IMG/VR virus record: IMGVR_UViG_3300035670_000930
Coordinates: 1 to 30,825 of that record
Source: a virus
DNA length: 30,825 nt
Reading direction: 5' to 3' (one strand)
In this document: piece by piece, positions 22,090 through 28,025 of the stretch
Position numbering within the stretch: position 1 is the first letter of the stretch
Layout of the letters: each line of letters begins with the position of its first letter
Notes under the pieces: generated by a model
The model's database searches: none
What the model was told of the DNA's origin: nothing
The model's input: only the letters and a program-made list of their open reading frames with translations
Position numbers and translations under genes: made by a program

Positions 22090-23379
22090 CTATCCCATCC
22101 ATCCGCCATGCCCGGCATAGCGCTCGCGAGTGCTGTCAGTGCGCGGCTTGCTTGGCTGTTCGTAGTCCACACACATCAAGCCGAATGCATCTGCCGCATG
22201 GCTTGACCAGTCGTGATTAGGTCCAAGGCCGATATTGCGGCGCTCGTCACGTTGTTCGTGATACCAGCCGAGAGCATCAAGTCCGCCCTCGCAGGCCGGG
22301 CCGTAAAACCAGATTGATGGAAACAACCGGCGAACCGCTTCAACGCGCTTCATCGCCGCGCCGCGTCCCTGGTTCTTGACCGTCCTGACCTGAAACCCGC
22401 CTGCCCTTACCTGATCTTCAAACCGCGTTGCCGTAATCGCGTCATGGTGCGCCCCGTCATGCGGAAGCACACACAGCGCTGATCCGTAACCGTTGTCCCG
22501 AAGCCAATTAAGGTGCGCGGCCAAAGGCTGCCCGACCGCCTCGTAATAGTTCAGCACCCGGATTTCACGGGATACGAACTGAGCAATCCAGATCGCCGTT
22601 GCGTCAGCAACGCCGATATCCCAATAAGCCCGGATTTGCATATTGGGATCGGCTGCCAGCGTTTGCGCAACCCGCCCTTCTTCCCTTGCCTTCGCAAGGT
22701 GACGGGCAAAGTATGCGCCGCTTAGCGCAGTTGCGTATTCGCCTTCCCAAATGTGCGCGTATTGGTCTGGCTCAGCGCGGAGACAGTCTTGCCGTTCCTG
22801 TTCAAGGACATCGGGAAACCACGGGTTATCCGACCAGTTGGCGCGAACGACAACCGACCCCGTTGGCGAGTTGCCGCTTCTGAACATCATATCGACCGGA
22901 TCGATTTTCCGGCGCGGATTCCATCCAAACCACAATTGCGATCCGGACTTGCGGATTGTCGGGCGAAGCAATGAAAGCGAACGCGATGATATCGACTGCG
23001 CTTCTTCACCCCATGCAATATCAATGCCTTCAAGCGACTTGATGCTTTCGGCGGTGTGATCCTGCAAGCCCTGAAACATGATCAGGCCGTCGCCCGGTGT
23101 TTCGATCACTTCCCGAAACACCTTGAAGCCGTCCGCTTCGCCTAGGCGATGCTCAATCAGCTTGTCCTCAATCAACCGCTTGGCTGATTCCTTGAGAGAC
23201 TTCTGAACCTCACGAAACGCCAGACCGCGCAATCCGCGCTGCATCAATGCGTGTTCAATGATATGCCCGGCAAAGAAATGCGACTTGCCTGATCCGCGAC
23301 CGCCCCATGCGCCTTTGTATCGGGCAGGCTCAAGCAAGGGCAGAAATACGCTAGCGGTCTCGATCTTGAGCGTTCGCAT
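22090..23379 (-). CDS. terminase large subunit (PBSX/T4-like ATPase-nuclease)
   Basis: A 429-residue packaging motor. Walker A GGRGSGKS at 26-33, Walker B-type IDIAWGEEA at 119-127 and a coupling motif FGWNP at 151-155 define the ATPase. In the nuclease half D254 (AYWDIG), D308 (LPHDGA) and D397 (HAADAFG) are good candidates for the metal-binding acids. It cuts concatemeric DNA and pumps it through the portal. The start overlaps the end of the small upstream gene by 29 bases, so the pair is translated together. Length is normal for the family. Confidence 0.9.
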   Translation of the reverse strand: MRTLKIETASVFLPLLEPARYKGAWGGRGSGKSHFFAGHIIEHALMQRGLRGLAFREVQKSLKESAKRLIEDKLIEHRLGEADGFKVFREVIETPGDGLIMFQGLQDHTAESIKSLEGIDIAWGEEAQSISSRSLSLLRPTIRKSGSQLWFGWNPRRKIDPVDMMFRSGNSPTGSVVVRANWSDNPWFPDVLEQERQDCLRAEPDQYAHIWEGEYATALSGAYFARHLAKAREEGRVAQTLAADPNMQIRAYWDIGVADATAIWIAQFVSREIRVLNYYEAVGQPLAAHLNWLRDNGYGSALCVLPHDGAHHDAITATRFEDQVRAGGFQVRTVKNQGRGAAMKRVEAVRRLFPSIWFYGPACEGGLDALGWYHEQRDERRNIGLGPNHDWSSHAADAFGLMCVDYEQPSKPRTDSTRERYAGHGGWMG

Positions 23380-23638
23380 TCACGATCACCCGTTCGATTC
23401 GAGATACCAAGGCAATCGGGTTGTCGTCTTCATCGCCGCCAATGATGCCTTGCGGCACCTTGCCGTCTATCCGGTTGGCTATTTCCTTGATTGCTTCGAG
23501 ATCGCCGCTTTCGGCCTTGATAACAAGCTGCTCTGCTACGTCGCGGAGCCTTGTTGATCCTGGACGCTTGCCCGCTTCATTGATGGCAATGCGAAGCATG
23601 GCGGCGAATGACTTTTCGCCTTTTGGACGCCCGGCCAT
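23351..23638 (-). CDS. terminase small subunit candidate (DUF5681-like)
   Basis: A 95-residue protein: basic start (MAGRPKGEKS), helices (SFAAMLRIAINEAGKRPG.. TRLRDVAEQLVIKAESGDLEAIKEIANRIDGKVPQG) and a variable tail. Such small proteins with a GRPKGEKS opening and IDGKVPQ near the end occur just upstream of large terminases, where they take the place of the DNA-recognition subunit. Direct evidence for DNA recognition is lacking. First gene of the late operon; an AGG lies 12 bases before its ATG. Confidence 0.65.
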   Translation of the reverse strand: MAGRPKGEKSFAAMLRIAINEAGKRPGSTRLRDVAEQLVIKAESGDLEAIKEIANRIDGKVPQGIIGGDEDDNPIALVSRIERVIVNANAQDRDR

Positions 23639-23900
23639 TAAATTGGCCTATCGGATTGATGACGTTGACGTTGAATGCGTGTTGCCATTGGCTGTTACCC
23701 CTTGATGGCTTTGGAAGTTGGCGGTGAGACAGGTGTGTCCGCGCATCCTGTCTTGATAGGGTGAGTGGACGGACTTGTCCCAATTGGATGCTTGTTGAGA
23801 TTGTTGCGGCCACGAGCCGCCATGTGAGGCGTCGGGATGGTGCGCCTCTTGCCCCGGTGGCGTAGCCAAACTCTGCGGGCATATCCCTTTATGGGATGGT

Positions 23901-23929
23901 TAAATAGGATGGACTTGCGTGAAAGTCAA
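23901..23929 (-). promoter_or_regulatory. promoter of the late operon
   Basis: On the minus strand TTGACT (23929-23924), a 17-base spacer and TATTTA (23906-23901) precede a predicted start near 23894. The 10-base-spaced dyad at 23883-23897 covers that start. The leader to the first gene is about 255 bases. Confidence 0.55.
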
Positions 23930-23985
23930 TTGGAGTAGGATGCAGCGCACAGTTTCGCGGAATCACACTTTTTATGATTTTCCTA

Positions 23986-24013
23986 TTGCAATCCCAAAAT
24001 TTGTGATTATATT
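23986..24013 (+). promoter_or_regulatory. promoter for the 24041 and 24253 genes
   Basis: TTGCAA (23986-23991), a 16-base spacer and TATATT (24008-24013) precede the gene at 24041. The 7-base inverted repeat AATCACA (23961-23967) / TGTGATT (24002-24008) brackets the -35 box and touches the -10 box, as an operator pair would. Confidence 0.5.
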
Positions 24014-24040
24014 GTAGATACCAACAGAGGAGACATTGAA

Positions 24041-24256
24041 ATGAAAAACATCGCAGTTCTTGAGGACAACACCCGCACGGCGGAAATCATCGGATATGCT
24101 GCCACGGCTGAACAGGCCGCCGATGTGTATATGACGTACCTTTCCGGCGGCATGGACCCGGAGGATTTTGCGACAATCAAGGCACCGGTGTTTGTGCGGC
24201 GCTGGCCCGGCGATACTGCCGCCGGCGATCAGTACGCTTGGGAGCCAATGTTTTGA
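24041..24256 (+). CDS. hypothetical small acidic protein
   Basis: A 71-residue protein of unknown family with a GAGGAG site before the ATG. It has a helix (TAEQAADVYMTYLSGG) and an aromatic C-terminus (FVRRWPGDTAAGDQYAWEPMF). First gene behind the promoter at 23986; the next gene starts on its last codons. Shared operon with a helix-turn-helix protein suggests a regulatory or early role, unproven. Confidence 0.6.
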   Translation: MKNIAVLEDNTRTAEIIGYAATAEQAADVYMTYLSGGMDPEDFATIKAPVFVRRWPGDTAAGDQYAWEPMF

Positions 24257-24453
24257 CCCCCGCCGACTTTGAAGCATGGCTCGCCGCAATGAAATCGGCG
24301 GGCCGTATCCGTTTTGCCATGGACGCCTGCGATCTGCTTGGTGTTCATCAGAACACGGTGACCACCTATCGACGCAAAGGAGCGCCGGTCAGCATCGCGC
24401 TGGCGTGTGCGGCGCTCTTGAAAGGACTGAAGCCTTACCAAGCTTCTCAATAG
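24253..24453 (+). CDS. helix-turn-helix transcriptional regulator
   Basis: A 66-residue protein consisting of one helix-turn-helix: ACDLLGVHQNTVTTYRRKGAPVSIALACAALLKGL (about residues 25-59) with the recognition helix at HQNTVTTYRRKG. The style is that of small phage regulators (Cro- or excisionase-like size); I cannot name the family. I chose the TTG at 24253 since GGGAG stands eight bases before it and it overlaps the upstream stop (TTGA); a TTG at 24238 is an alternative. It could bind the dyads in the divergent control region and switch early and late transcription. Confidence 0.7.
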   Translation: MTPADFEAWLAAMKSAGRIRFAMDACDLLGVHQNTVTTYRRKGAPVSIALACAALLKGLKPYQASQ

Positions 24454-24536
24454 AGGGTTCTATTTACTTAGCTCCGCTGTGGCGGAACCTGAAAAACAGC
24501 CTATGTGGCTTGGTGCATTTGCTACATAAGGCCGGA

Positions 24537-24558
24537 AACCCCCGCCGAAGCGGGGGTT
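24537..24558. terminator. strong GC hairpin upstream of the tRNA-like sequence
   Basis: A perfect 9-bp stem (24537-24545 with 24550-24558) closes on a 4-base loop, CGAA on the plus strand and UUCG on the minus strand. It lies 83 bases past the HTH gene. Short T-runs follow on both strands (TTC, TTTCC), so it is a probable bidirectional terminator or a processing boundary for the tRNA-like RNA. Confidence 0.6.
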
Positions 24559-24567
24559 CAGAATGTC

Positions 24568-24670
24568 GGAAGTGTGTCAGAGCGGTCTATTGAATCCGAC
24601 TCAAAATCGGATGAACCCAGTCCTAGCAAGACATCCTTGGGTTCCGATGGTTCGAATCCCGCCACTTCCG
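24568..24670 (+). tRNA. type II tRNA-like gene, anticodon CAA (Leu codon), irregular
   Basis: Cloverleaf parts in order: acceptor GGAAGTG (24568-24574) pairs fully with CACTTCC (24663-24669); TG linker; D-stem TCA/TGA with GG in the loop; anticodon stem TCCGA/TCGGA with loop CTCAAAA (anticodon CAA at 24602-24604); a variable arm of 34 bases with a 7-bp stem (24613-24619 with 24638-24644); T-loop TTCGAAT. Odd points: the T-stem GATGG/CCCGC has two mismatches, the variable arm is unusually long, total length is 103, the discriminator is G (Ser-like) in this register, and CCA is not encoded. It may be a divergent phage tRNA-Leu, a decayed tRNA or a tRNA mimic. Confidence 0.5.
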
Positions 24671-24778
24671 CACCCAGTCACCGCGTCACGAAGGATTTGC
24701 TGACCGGCACGTCCCTTCATGGCGTACTACCAACCCTCAACCCGCAAAACTGGCGGAGATAAGGAGTTAGCTGTAAGC

Positions 24779-24828
24779 CCCCGGTCGGTAATCGGACCTG
24801 TTTGGACAACTTCCGATTATCGCCGGGG
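24779..24828. repeat. long imperfect inverted repeat (hairpin)
   Basis: CCCCGGTCGGTAATCGGA (24779-24796) pairs with 24812-24828 over 17 positions with one bulge and one G-U, around a 15-base loop. It lies 73 bases beyond the stop of the NusG-like gene on the minus strand. No U-run follows on either strand, so it may be a factor-dependent terminator, an RNA processing site or part of a structured RNA. Confidence 0.6.
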
Positions 24829-24900
24829 CAAGCCCTTAGTCCTACCATTTGAAGAAAGGCTATGAGGCGATGAAAACTGTACCTGAGTATGGTGCAGAGT

Positions 24901-25506
24901 TCAAGCCGCTTCCAAGTCATCAACAGCAATCTCAACCTGTACCTGCCCGCCAAGCAGCGCAACCATGGCCTTCACGGTCTGGCGTCCTGTTGCTTCCGAT
25001 ATCGTCGCCACCTGTCCTTGCAGGACGCCTGAGACTACCTTGACGCGGGTTCCGGCTGGATAGGCGCTGGCAATCGCCTTGCGCGTCTTGCGGTTGAGGG
25101 AGGCGAGATATGCAGCGGCGCGGTCTATGTGGCCCTGGTTGATCGCCGCTTCCGAAAGCCTGAGATTGTCAATCTCGCGTTCCGGGATGATCAACGGGAC
25201 GTTGGACGCGGATCGAACGATGCCCTTCACGCCGTCCAGTTTCTCGACTGCCATGAAATCGGCAACGCCATGAACGAAGCCAAACCCGGCGATGATCGGA
25301 AAGGCTCGCCAGACCTGTTTTTTGGTTTTGCGGTCTACAATCATCTTGCGTTCAATTGGTATGTACCAGCCGATTCCGGCCTGTCTGGCAGCCGCTTCAA
25401 AGCGCGGTTCGATGCCTGGTTCGAACAGGACGCGCCGCCCTTCCCTGCGCATGACGGCGCGGGGCTTCATTGCTTCACGGGAGATTGATACCGCGTACCA
25501 GATCAT
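24901..25506 (-). CDS. NusG/RfaH-like transcription elongation factor (candidate antiterminator)
   Basis: A 201-residue NusG paralogue. The N-terminal NGN-type domain starts IWYAV (2-6), has GIGWYIPIERK (44-54) and FPIIAGFGFVHG (69-80), and a valine-rich VKGIVRSASNVPLIIPEREI stretch (93-112). After a helical linker (about 117-148) comes a KOW domain: AGTRVKVVSGVLQGQVATI (151-169). NusG binds RNA polymerase and links it to Rho or ribosomes; specialised paralogues (RfaH, LoaP) act as antiterminators on particular operons. Last gene of the early operon. A role in reading through the nearby hairpins or the 20-kb late operon is inference. Confidence 0.8.
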   Translation of the reverse strand: MIWYAVSISREAMKPRAVMRREGRRVLFEPGIEPRFEAAARQAGIGWYIPIERKMIVDRKTKKQVWRAFPIIAGFGFVHGVADFMAVEKLDGVKGIVRSASNVPLIIPEREIDNLRLSEAAINQGHIDRAAAYLASLNRKTRKAIASAYPAGTRVKVVSGVLQGQVATISEATGRQTVKAMVALLGGQVQVEIAVDDLEAA

Positions 25507-25512
25507 GACGGC

Positions 25513-25884
25513 CTATTCCGCTTTCGTGTCGCTGGACAACTCTCGTTTCAATCGGGCGACGGCCTCGTCATAAATTTCCTTCATTTCTGGTAGTTCAGAA
25601 ATTTTTGCGCCATACTCGACAACTGCAATAGTGTACACTGTTTGCCTGTTTGGCAAAAGCGCGGCAAGCACAAAACAAACTACCGTAAATGTAAATATCT
25701 TGGTAATATATCGAATGAATAATGCATTATATATTTGCGCCCCTTCAGCGTCTTGGCTCACTAAAAACTTAAAACTAACGGCAGTGACAATACAGACAAT
25801 TCCTACCATTCCAAAAACAAAAGCCGTCCCATTAAGAGACCCCGAAACGTCCGCCAGATACAAAAGCCATGAAAGCGTTGTCAT
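25513..25884 (-). CDS. AT-rich membrane protein, about three transmembrane segments
   Basis: A 123-residue protein with hydrophobic segments at about 19-41 and 60-78 (and a weaker one at 3-13), then a soluble helical C-terminus (AVVEYGAKISELPEMKEIYDEAVARLKRELSS). No family recognised. The coding sequence is clearly more AT-rich than its neighbours, as seen from the ATA/TTA-heavy codons at 25600-25800, which suggests recent acquisition. It overlaps the preceding gene (ATGA) and lies 6 bases before the NusG-like gene. Early expression and membrane location would suit superinfection exclusion, but that is a guess. Confidence 0.65.
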   Translation of the reverse strand: MTTLSWLLYLADVSGSLNGTAFVFGMVGIVCIVTAVSFKFLVSQDAEGAQIYNALFIRYITKIFTFTVVCFVLAALLPNRQTVYTIAVVEYGAKISELPEMKEIYDEAVARLKRELSSDTKAE

Positions 25885-26057
25885 TTTGCTTCTCCTGTTT
25901 CACTTGTTTTCTGGACGTTAAAGCCTGCGATTTCCCGCCTCAGCCGGTCATGAAACTCAAGGTACTTTCGCCGGTATTCGGATTCACGGGAAACCGTCCT
26001 TTGATGCGCATGCACCGTCACGCGAATGCGAAACAGTCGGGATAGCCATTTCAACAT
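25881..26057 (-). CDS. hypothetical small basic protein
   Basis: A 58-residue, Arg-rich protein (MLKWLSRLFRIRVTVHAHQRTVSRESEYRRKYLEF..) with an amphipathic N-terminus that could touch membrane or nucleic acid. I chose the ATG at 26057, which overlaps the methyltransferase gene by 7 bases, over an upstream start inside it. Its stop overlaps the next start by 4 bases. Function unknown. Confidence 0.55.
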   Translation of the reverse strand: MLKWLSRLFRIRVTVHAHQRTVSRESEYRRKYLEFHDRLRREIAGFNVQKTSETGEAK

Positions 26058-26680
26058 TGTGCATCTCCATCTTTTTCCAGGCGACGGCGACATGGCGGAA
26101 TCCAGACAAACTTGCTTTCAGGTTCGCCGTTGATCCACACAAGCCACGAATAGGCTGTTGCAGTTGAAGCCGCAGGATCGTGCCTTCCCTTGATCATCGG
26201 AACACGTTCGCTGAATTGCGCGATTATGGATGGCGGGTTTTTGGAAAATAGCCGTTCATATCGACTGACCCCCTCAAGAAAAGCGCTGCGCACTATCAAG
26301 GCAAAGCCGACTCGTGCCAGATCACTAGCGCGTTCTACAAATTGCTCAGCAAGTCGAAAGGGCGGGTTTGTTATTATCCAATCCATCGGCCCTTGCGGCT
26401 CGCTTCCTGGAAACAGAAAGTCACAAACAGCATCCTGCCCAGTCCATCCGTAATCGTGAATGTCGGTTGCATAAACGCTAGCAAAATACTCACGCAACGG
26501 CCTTGCCATATATCCGCGATTGCAGGCAGGCTCCCAACACGTTTGTTCATGTTCTACGTGACCAGCGAGAACCAAACGCAACAGCGCGCGGGTTGCCCAT
26601 GGCGGCGTCGGAAAGTCATCCAGGCTATCATGCGGCTCCAAGCGCCGCTGCATGACTGCCGTTGAGCGGTTTTGAGACAT
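26051..26680 (-). CDS. DNA adenine-N6 methyltransferase-like protein
   Basis: A 209-residue class I methyltransferase. DDFPTPPWATRALL (21-34) opens the domain, CWEPACNRGYM (48-58) is the AdoMet motif I, YATDIHD (70-76) supplies the acidic ribose-binding residue (D73), and WIITNPPF (101-108) holds the NPPF motif of N6-adenine enzymes. No target-recognition domain is obvious, and no restriction gene is adjacent, so it is an orphan enzyme. It is smaller than and different from CcrM. It lies 10 bases after the GcrA gene. Its recognition site is unknown; protection from host restriction or epigenetic regulation are both possible. Confidence 0.8.
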   Translation of the reverse strand: MSQNRSTAVMQRRLEPHDSLDDFPTPPWATRALLRLVLAGHVEHEQTCWEPACNRGYMARPLREYFASVYATDIHDYGWTGQDAVCDFLFPGSEPQGPMDWIITNPPFRLAEQFVERASDLARVGFALIVRSAFLEGVSRYERLFSKNPPSIIAQFSERVPMIKGRHDPAASTATAYSWLVWINGEPESKFVWIPPCRRRLEKDGDAQC

Positions 26681-26690
26681 TGCCCGCCTC

Positions 26691-27206
26691 CTATGCCGCC
26701 CGGCTTCGGGCTGGTTCGTATGCTTTTGCGCAGTGGAATTCGCAGTACGGGGCCTTGACCTCCTTGCCGTGCCTAAGGCGCACGGCCTTTGGACCGCCGC
26801 AATAGCGAAACTCGGAAGTGCGCGGATCGCCTAGCGGCCATTGGCAGCAGGAGAAATCGTTTTCATCCGCCGTTATCCCCGGCCCGATTGGTTCAACCGG
26901 CTTGCAAATGGCCACAGTTGGCCGTGCAATCGTTTTTGCGGCCTTTGGCGCATGGTGAGCCGCGATATCCTTCGGCGCGTTCCTGCGGGCTTCCTTGGCG
27001 GTTTTCTTTAAACGCGGGTCAACCAGCTTGCCGCCGAATCCGATCTTTCGCAGTTCCGTCCGCCTTCGCACCATCCCGATAACCGCGTTTCGGGTTCTGC
27101 CCTTGAGTTTGCAGGCAATCTGCGCTGCGCTTTGCTTGGCATTGAGACCGTCGCGTACAATGGCGATCTCGTCATCCGACCATGGAATAAGAACCTGGAA
27201 CGTCAT
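26691..27206 (-). CDS. GcrA-family transcriptional regulator
   Basis: A 171-residue GcrA homologue. The N-terminal helix-turn-helix (WSDDEIAIVRDGLNAKQSAAQ... TRNAVIGMVRRR, residues 9-49) is diagnostic. A basic, Ala/Lys-rich linker follows (60-105), and the C-terminal sigma-interacting-type domain carries CCQWPLGDPR (120-129), YCGGPKA (136-142) and APYCEFHCAKAY (152-163). Cellular GcrA (about 170-175 residues) binds sigma70-RNA polymerase and activates promoters with methylated GANTC in alphaproteobacteria. The start overlaps the RusA-like stop (ATGA). A phage copy may redirect host cell-cycle transcription or drive phage promoters; see the methyltransferase next to it. Confidence 0.85.
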   Translation of the reverse strand: MTFQVLIPWSDDEIAIVRDGLNAKQSAAQIACKLKGRTRNAVIGMVRRRTELRKIGFGGKLVDPRLKKTAKEARRNAPKDIAAHHAPKAAKTIARPTVAICKPVEPIGPGITADENDFSCCQWPLGDPRTSEFRYCGGPKAVRLRHGKEVKAPYCEFHCAKAYEPARSRAA

Positions 27207-27562
27207 TTGCTGACTCCTGCCAGTTCGAATTCGATTGCGCCGGGCTTGCACGGTTCGGCGTATTCGTAAACCGGCAGAAAGCGGCGGTCGTTGACGCCAA
27301 GGAAATCCGCGATGCCGTCAAGATGCGGCTTACAAAGATGCGCCATGTTTGCACGGTCGAACCGGCGGGACGGCGGGATGAACCGGACCTTGATCACGAT
27401 ATCCCCATGCTCTGGCAGACGAACGCCACGCCAACATTCGGCGGCTGTCCAATGCGCAGCCGTCCGGGCAGAAAGCGTTTTCCGCGCCCGTTTGCTCCAA
27501 TGAACGCGCGCGTTGGGAGACAAGTCACGGTTAGGCCACGGGAGGGAGATCGCACCAGCCAT
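27203..27562 (-). CDS. RusA-family Holliday junction resolvase-like protein
   Basis: A 119-residue RusA-like protein (SLPWPNRDLSPNARVHWSKRAR start, RRFDRANMAHLCKPHLDGIADFLGVNDRRF at 67-95). In RusA the catalytic motif is D-x-D-N; here it is D69-R-A-N, so the second Asp is Ala. K78, D82 and the last acid D92 are present. The ATG at 27562 shares a base with the upstream stop (TGATG); the extra 10 residues from 27592 are unlikely. RusA resolves DNA junctions and helps debranch replicating phage DNA before packaging. The D-to-A change makes activity uncertain. Confidence 0.75.
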   Translation of the reverse strand: MAGAISLPWPNRDLSPNARVHWSKRARKTLSARTAAHWTAAECWRGVRLPEHGDIVIKVRFIPPSRRFDRANMAHLCKPHLDGIADFLGVNDRRFLPVYEYAEPCKPGAIEFELAGVSK

Positions 27563-27945
27563 CAGAACCCCCTCGGCGGAACGTACAGGCAAAGCAGCCG
27601 GTTCGGTTCGGTATCGACAAAGGCTGGCGAAGCTGAACCAATGCAGACGTGAAAATATCCGTCCTGCCCGTCATAGCGGATGCGCGAATCGCCGTACGGA
27701 ACCGTGAACGTTTTCGCGACCGCAAGCTGATTGTTCATTTCCGGCGTAATGTTCAGCGTATAGCCTTGCGGGCCTTCCTGGACGGCAGACGCCGGAATCT
27801 GCGAACAGTCCTGATTGGAACAGCATTGCAGCGCGTACTGCCAGCCAAGCGGCGCTTCATGGCCGCGCGCTACCGACCACGCTGCCATGCCGATCAGAAC
27901 GGCAAAGCAGGAAGCGATGACGAGAAGTGTTGCAATGCGGATCAT
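27562..27945 (-). CDS. exported or membrane-anchored Cys-rich protein
   Basis: A 127-residue protein with an N-terminal hydrophobic segment (3-24) typical of a signal or anchor. The exported part has QCCSNQDCSQIP (C41, C42, C47) and single cysteines C101 and C119, with AVQEGPQGYTL, VPYGDSRIR and a C-terminal LCLYVPPRGF. I recall similar unnamed proteins in Rhizobiales genomes. The number and spacing of cysteines suggest disulfides in the periplasm. It is odd in an early replication operon; its start overlaps the tiny 27942 gene by 4 bases and its stop the RusA gene by 1. Function unknown. Confidence 0.7.
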   Translation of the reverse strand: MIRIATLLVIASCFAVLIGMAAWSVARGHEAPLGWQYALQCCSNQDCSQIPASAVQEGPQGYTLNITPEMNNQLAVAKTFTVPYGDSRIRYDGQDGYFHVCIGSASPAFVDTEPNRLLCLYVPPRGF

Positions 27946-28025
27946 GCTGCACCGCCTTGTTCGCCAGTGACGAACCCGTAAAACCTCAGGTCATGGCGGC
28001 GGCGCATATCGGCTTGCAGCGTCAT
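27942..28025 (-). CDS. tiny coupled gene, 27 residues
   Basis: A 27-residue basic frame (MTLQADMRRRHDLRFYGFVTGEQGGAA) that fills the space between the clamp gene and the Cys-rich gene. Its ATG shares a base with the clamp stop (TGATG) and its stop overlaps the next ATG by four bases. Both junctions are of the kind used in the whole operon, so translation is likely. The product may matter, or it may only serve coupling. Confidence 0.45.
   Translation of the reverse strand: MTLQADMRRRHDLRFYGFVTGEQGGAA

Larger units (their letters stand above)
23639..24040. other. control region between the late operon and the 24041 gene, no certain gene
   Basis: This 402-base stretch holds the divergent promoters at 23901-23929 and 23986-24013, a dyad at 23883-23897 (ATCCC-tttat-GGGAT) at the late start point, an AATCACA/TGTGATT inverted repeat (23961-23967 and 24002-24008) and a GAATC (GANTC) site at 23960-23964. 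The late leader (about 23640-23894) has a 73-codon His/Gln/Ser-rich minus-strand frame (23869-23648, TTG start) that I could not support. A packaging signal might lie here, but none can be recognised by eye. Confidence 0.5.
24454..24900. other. gene-free stretch with tRNA-like sequence and hairpins
   Basis: These 447 bases hold no convincing protein gene. They contain small stems at about 24471-24485 (TCCGC/GCGGA) and 24503-24532 (GCCTATGT with ACATAAGGC, one bulge), a strong hairpin at 24537-24558, a tRNA-like sequence at 24568-24670 and a long imperfect stem at 24779-24828. A short plus-strand frame from 24849 or 24870 runs antisense into the NusG-like gene and is not supported. Confidence 0.55.

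Noticed and set aside
23648-23869. A 73-codon minus-strand frame in the late leader
   Set aside because: It has a TTG start without a ribosome-binding site and low-complexity His/Gln/Ser content; it cannot be told from chance.
24849-25043. Plus-strand frame across the end of the NusG-like gene
   Set aside because: Most of it is antisense to the KOW domain; only about 20 codons lie in free DNA.
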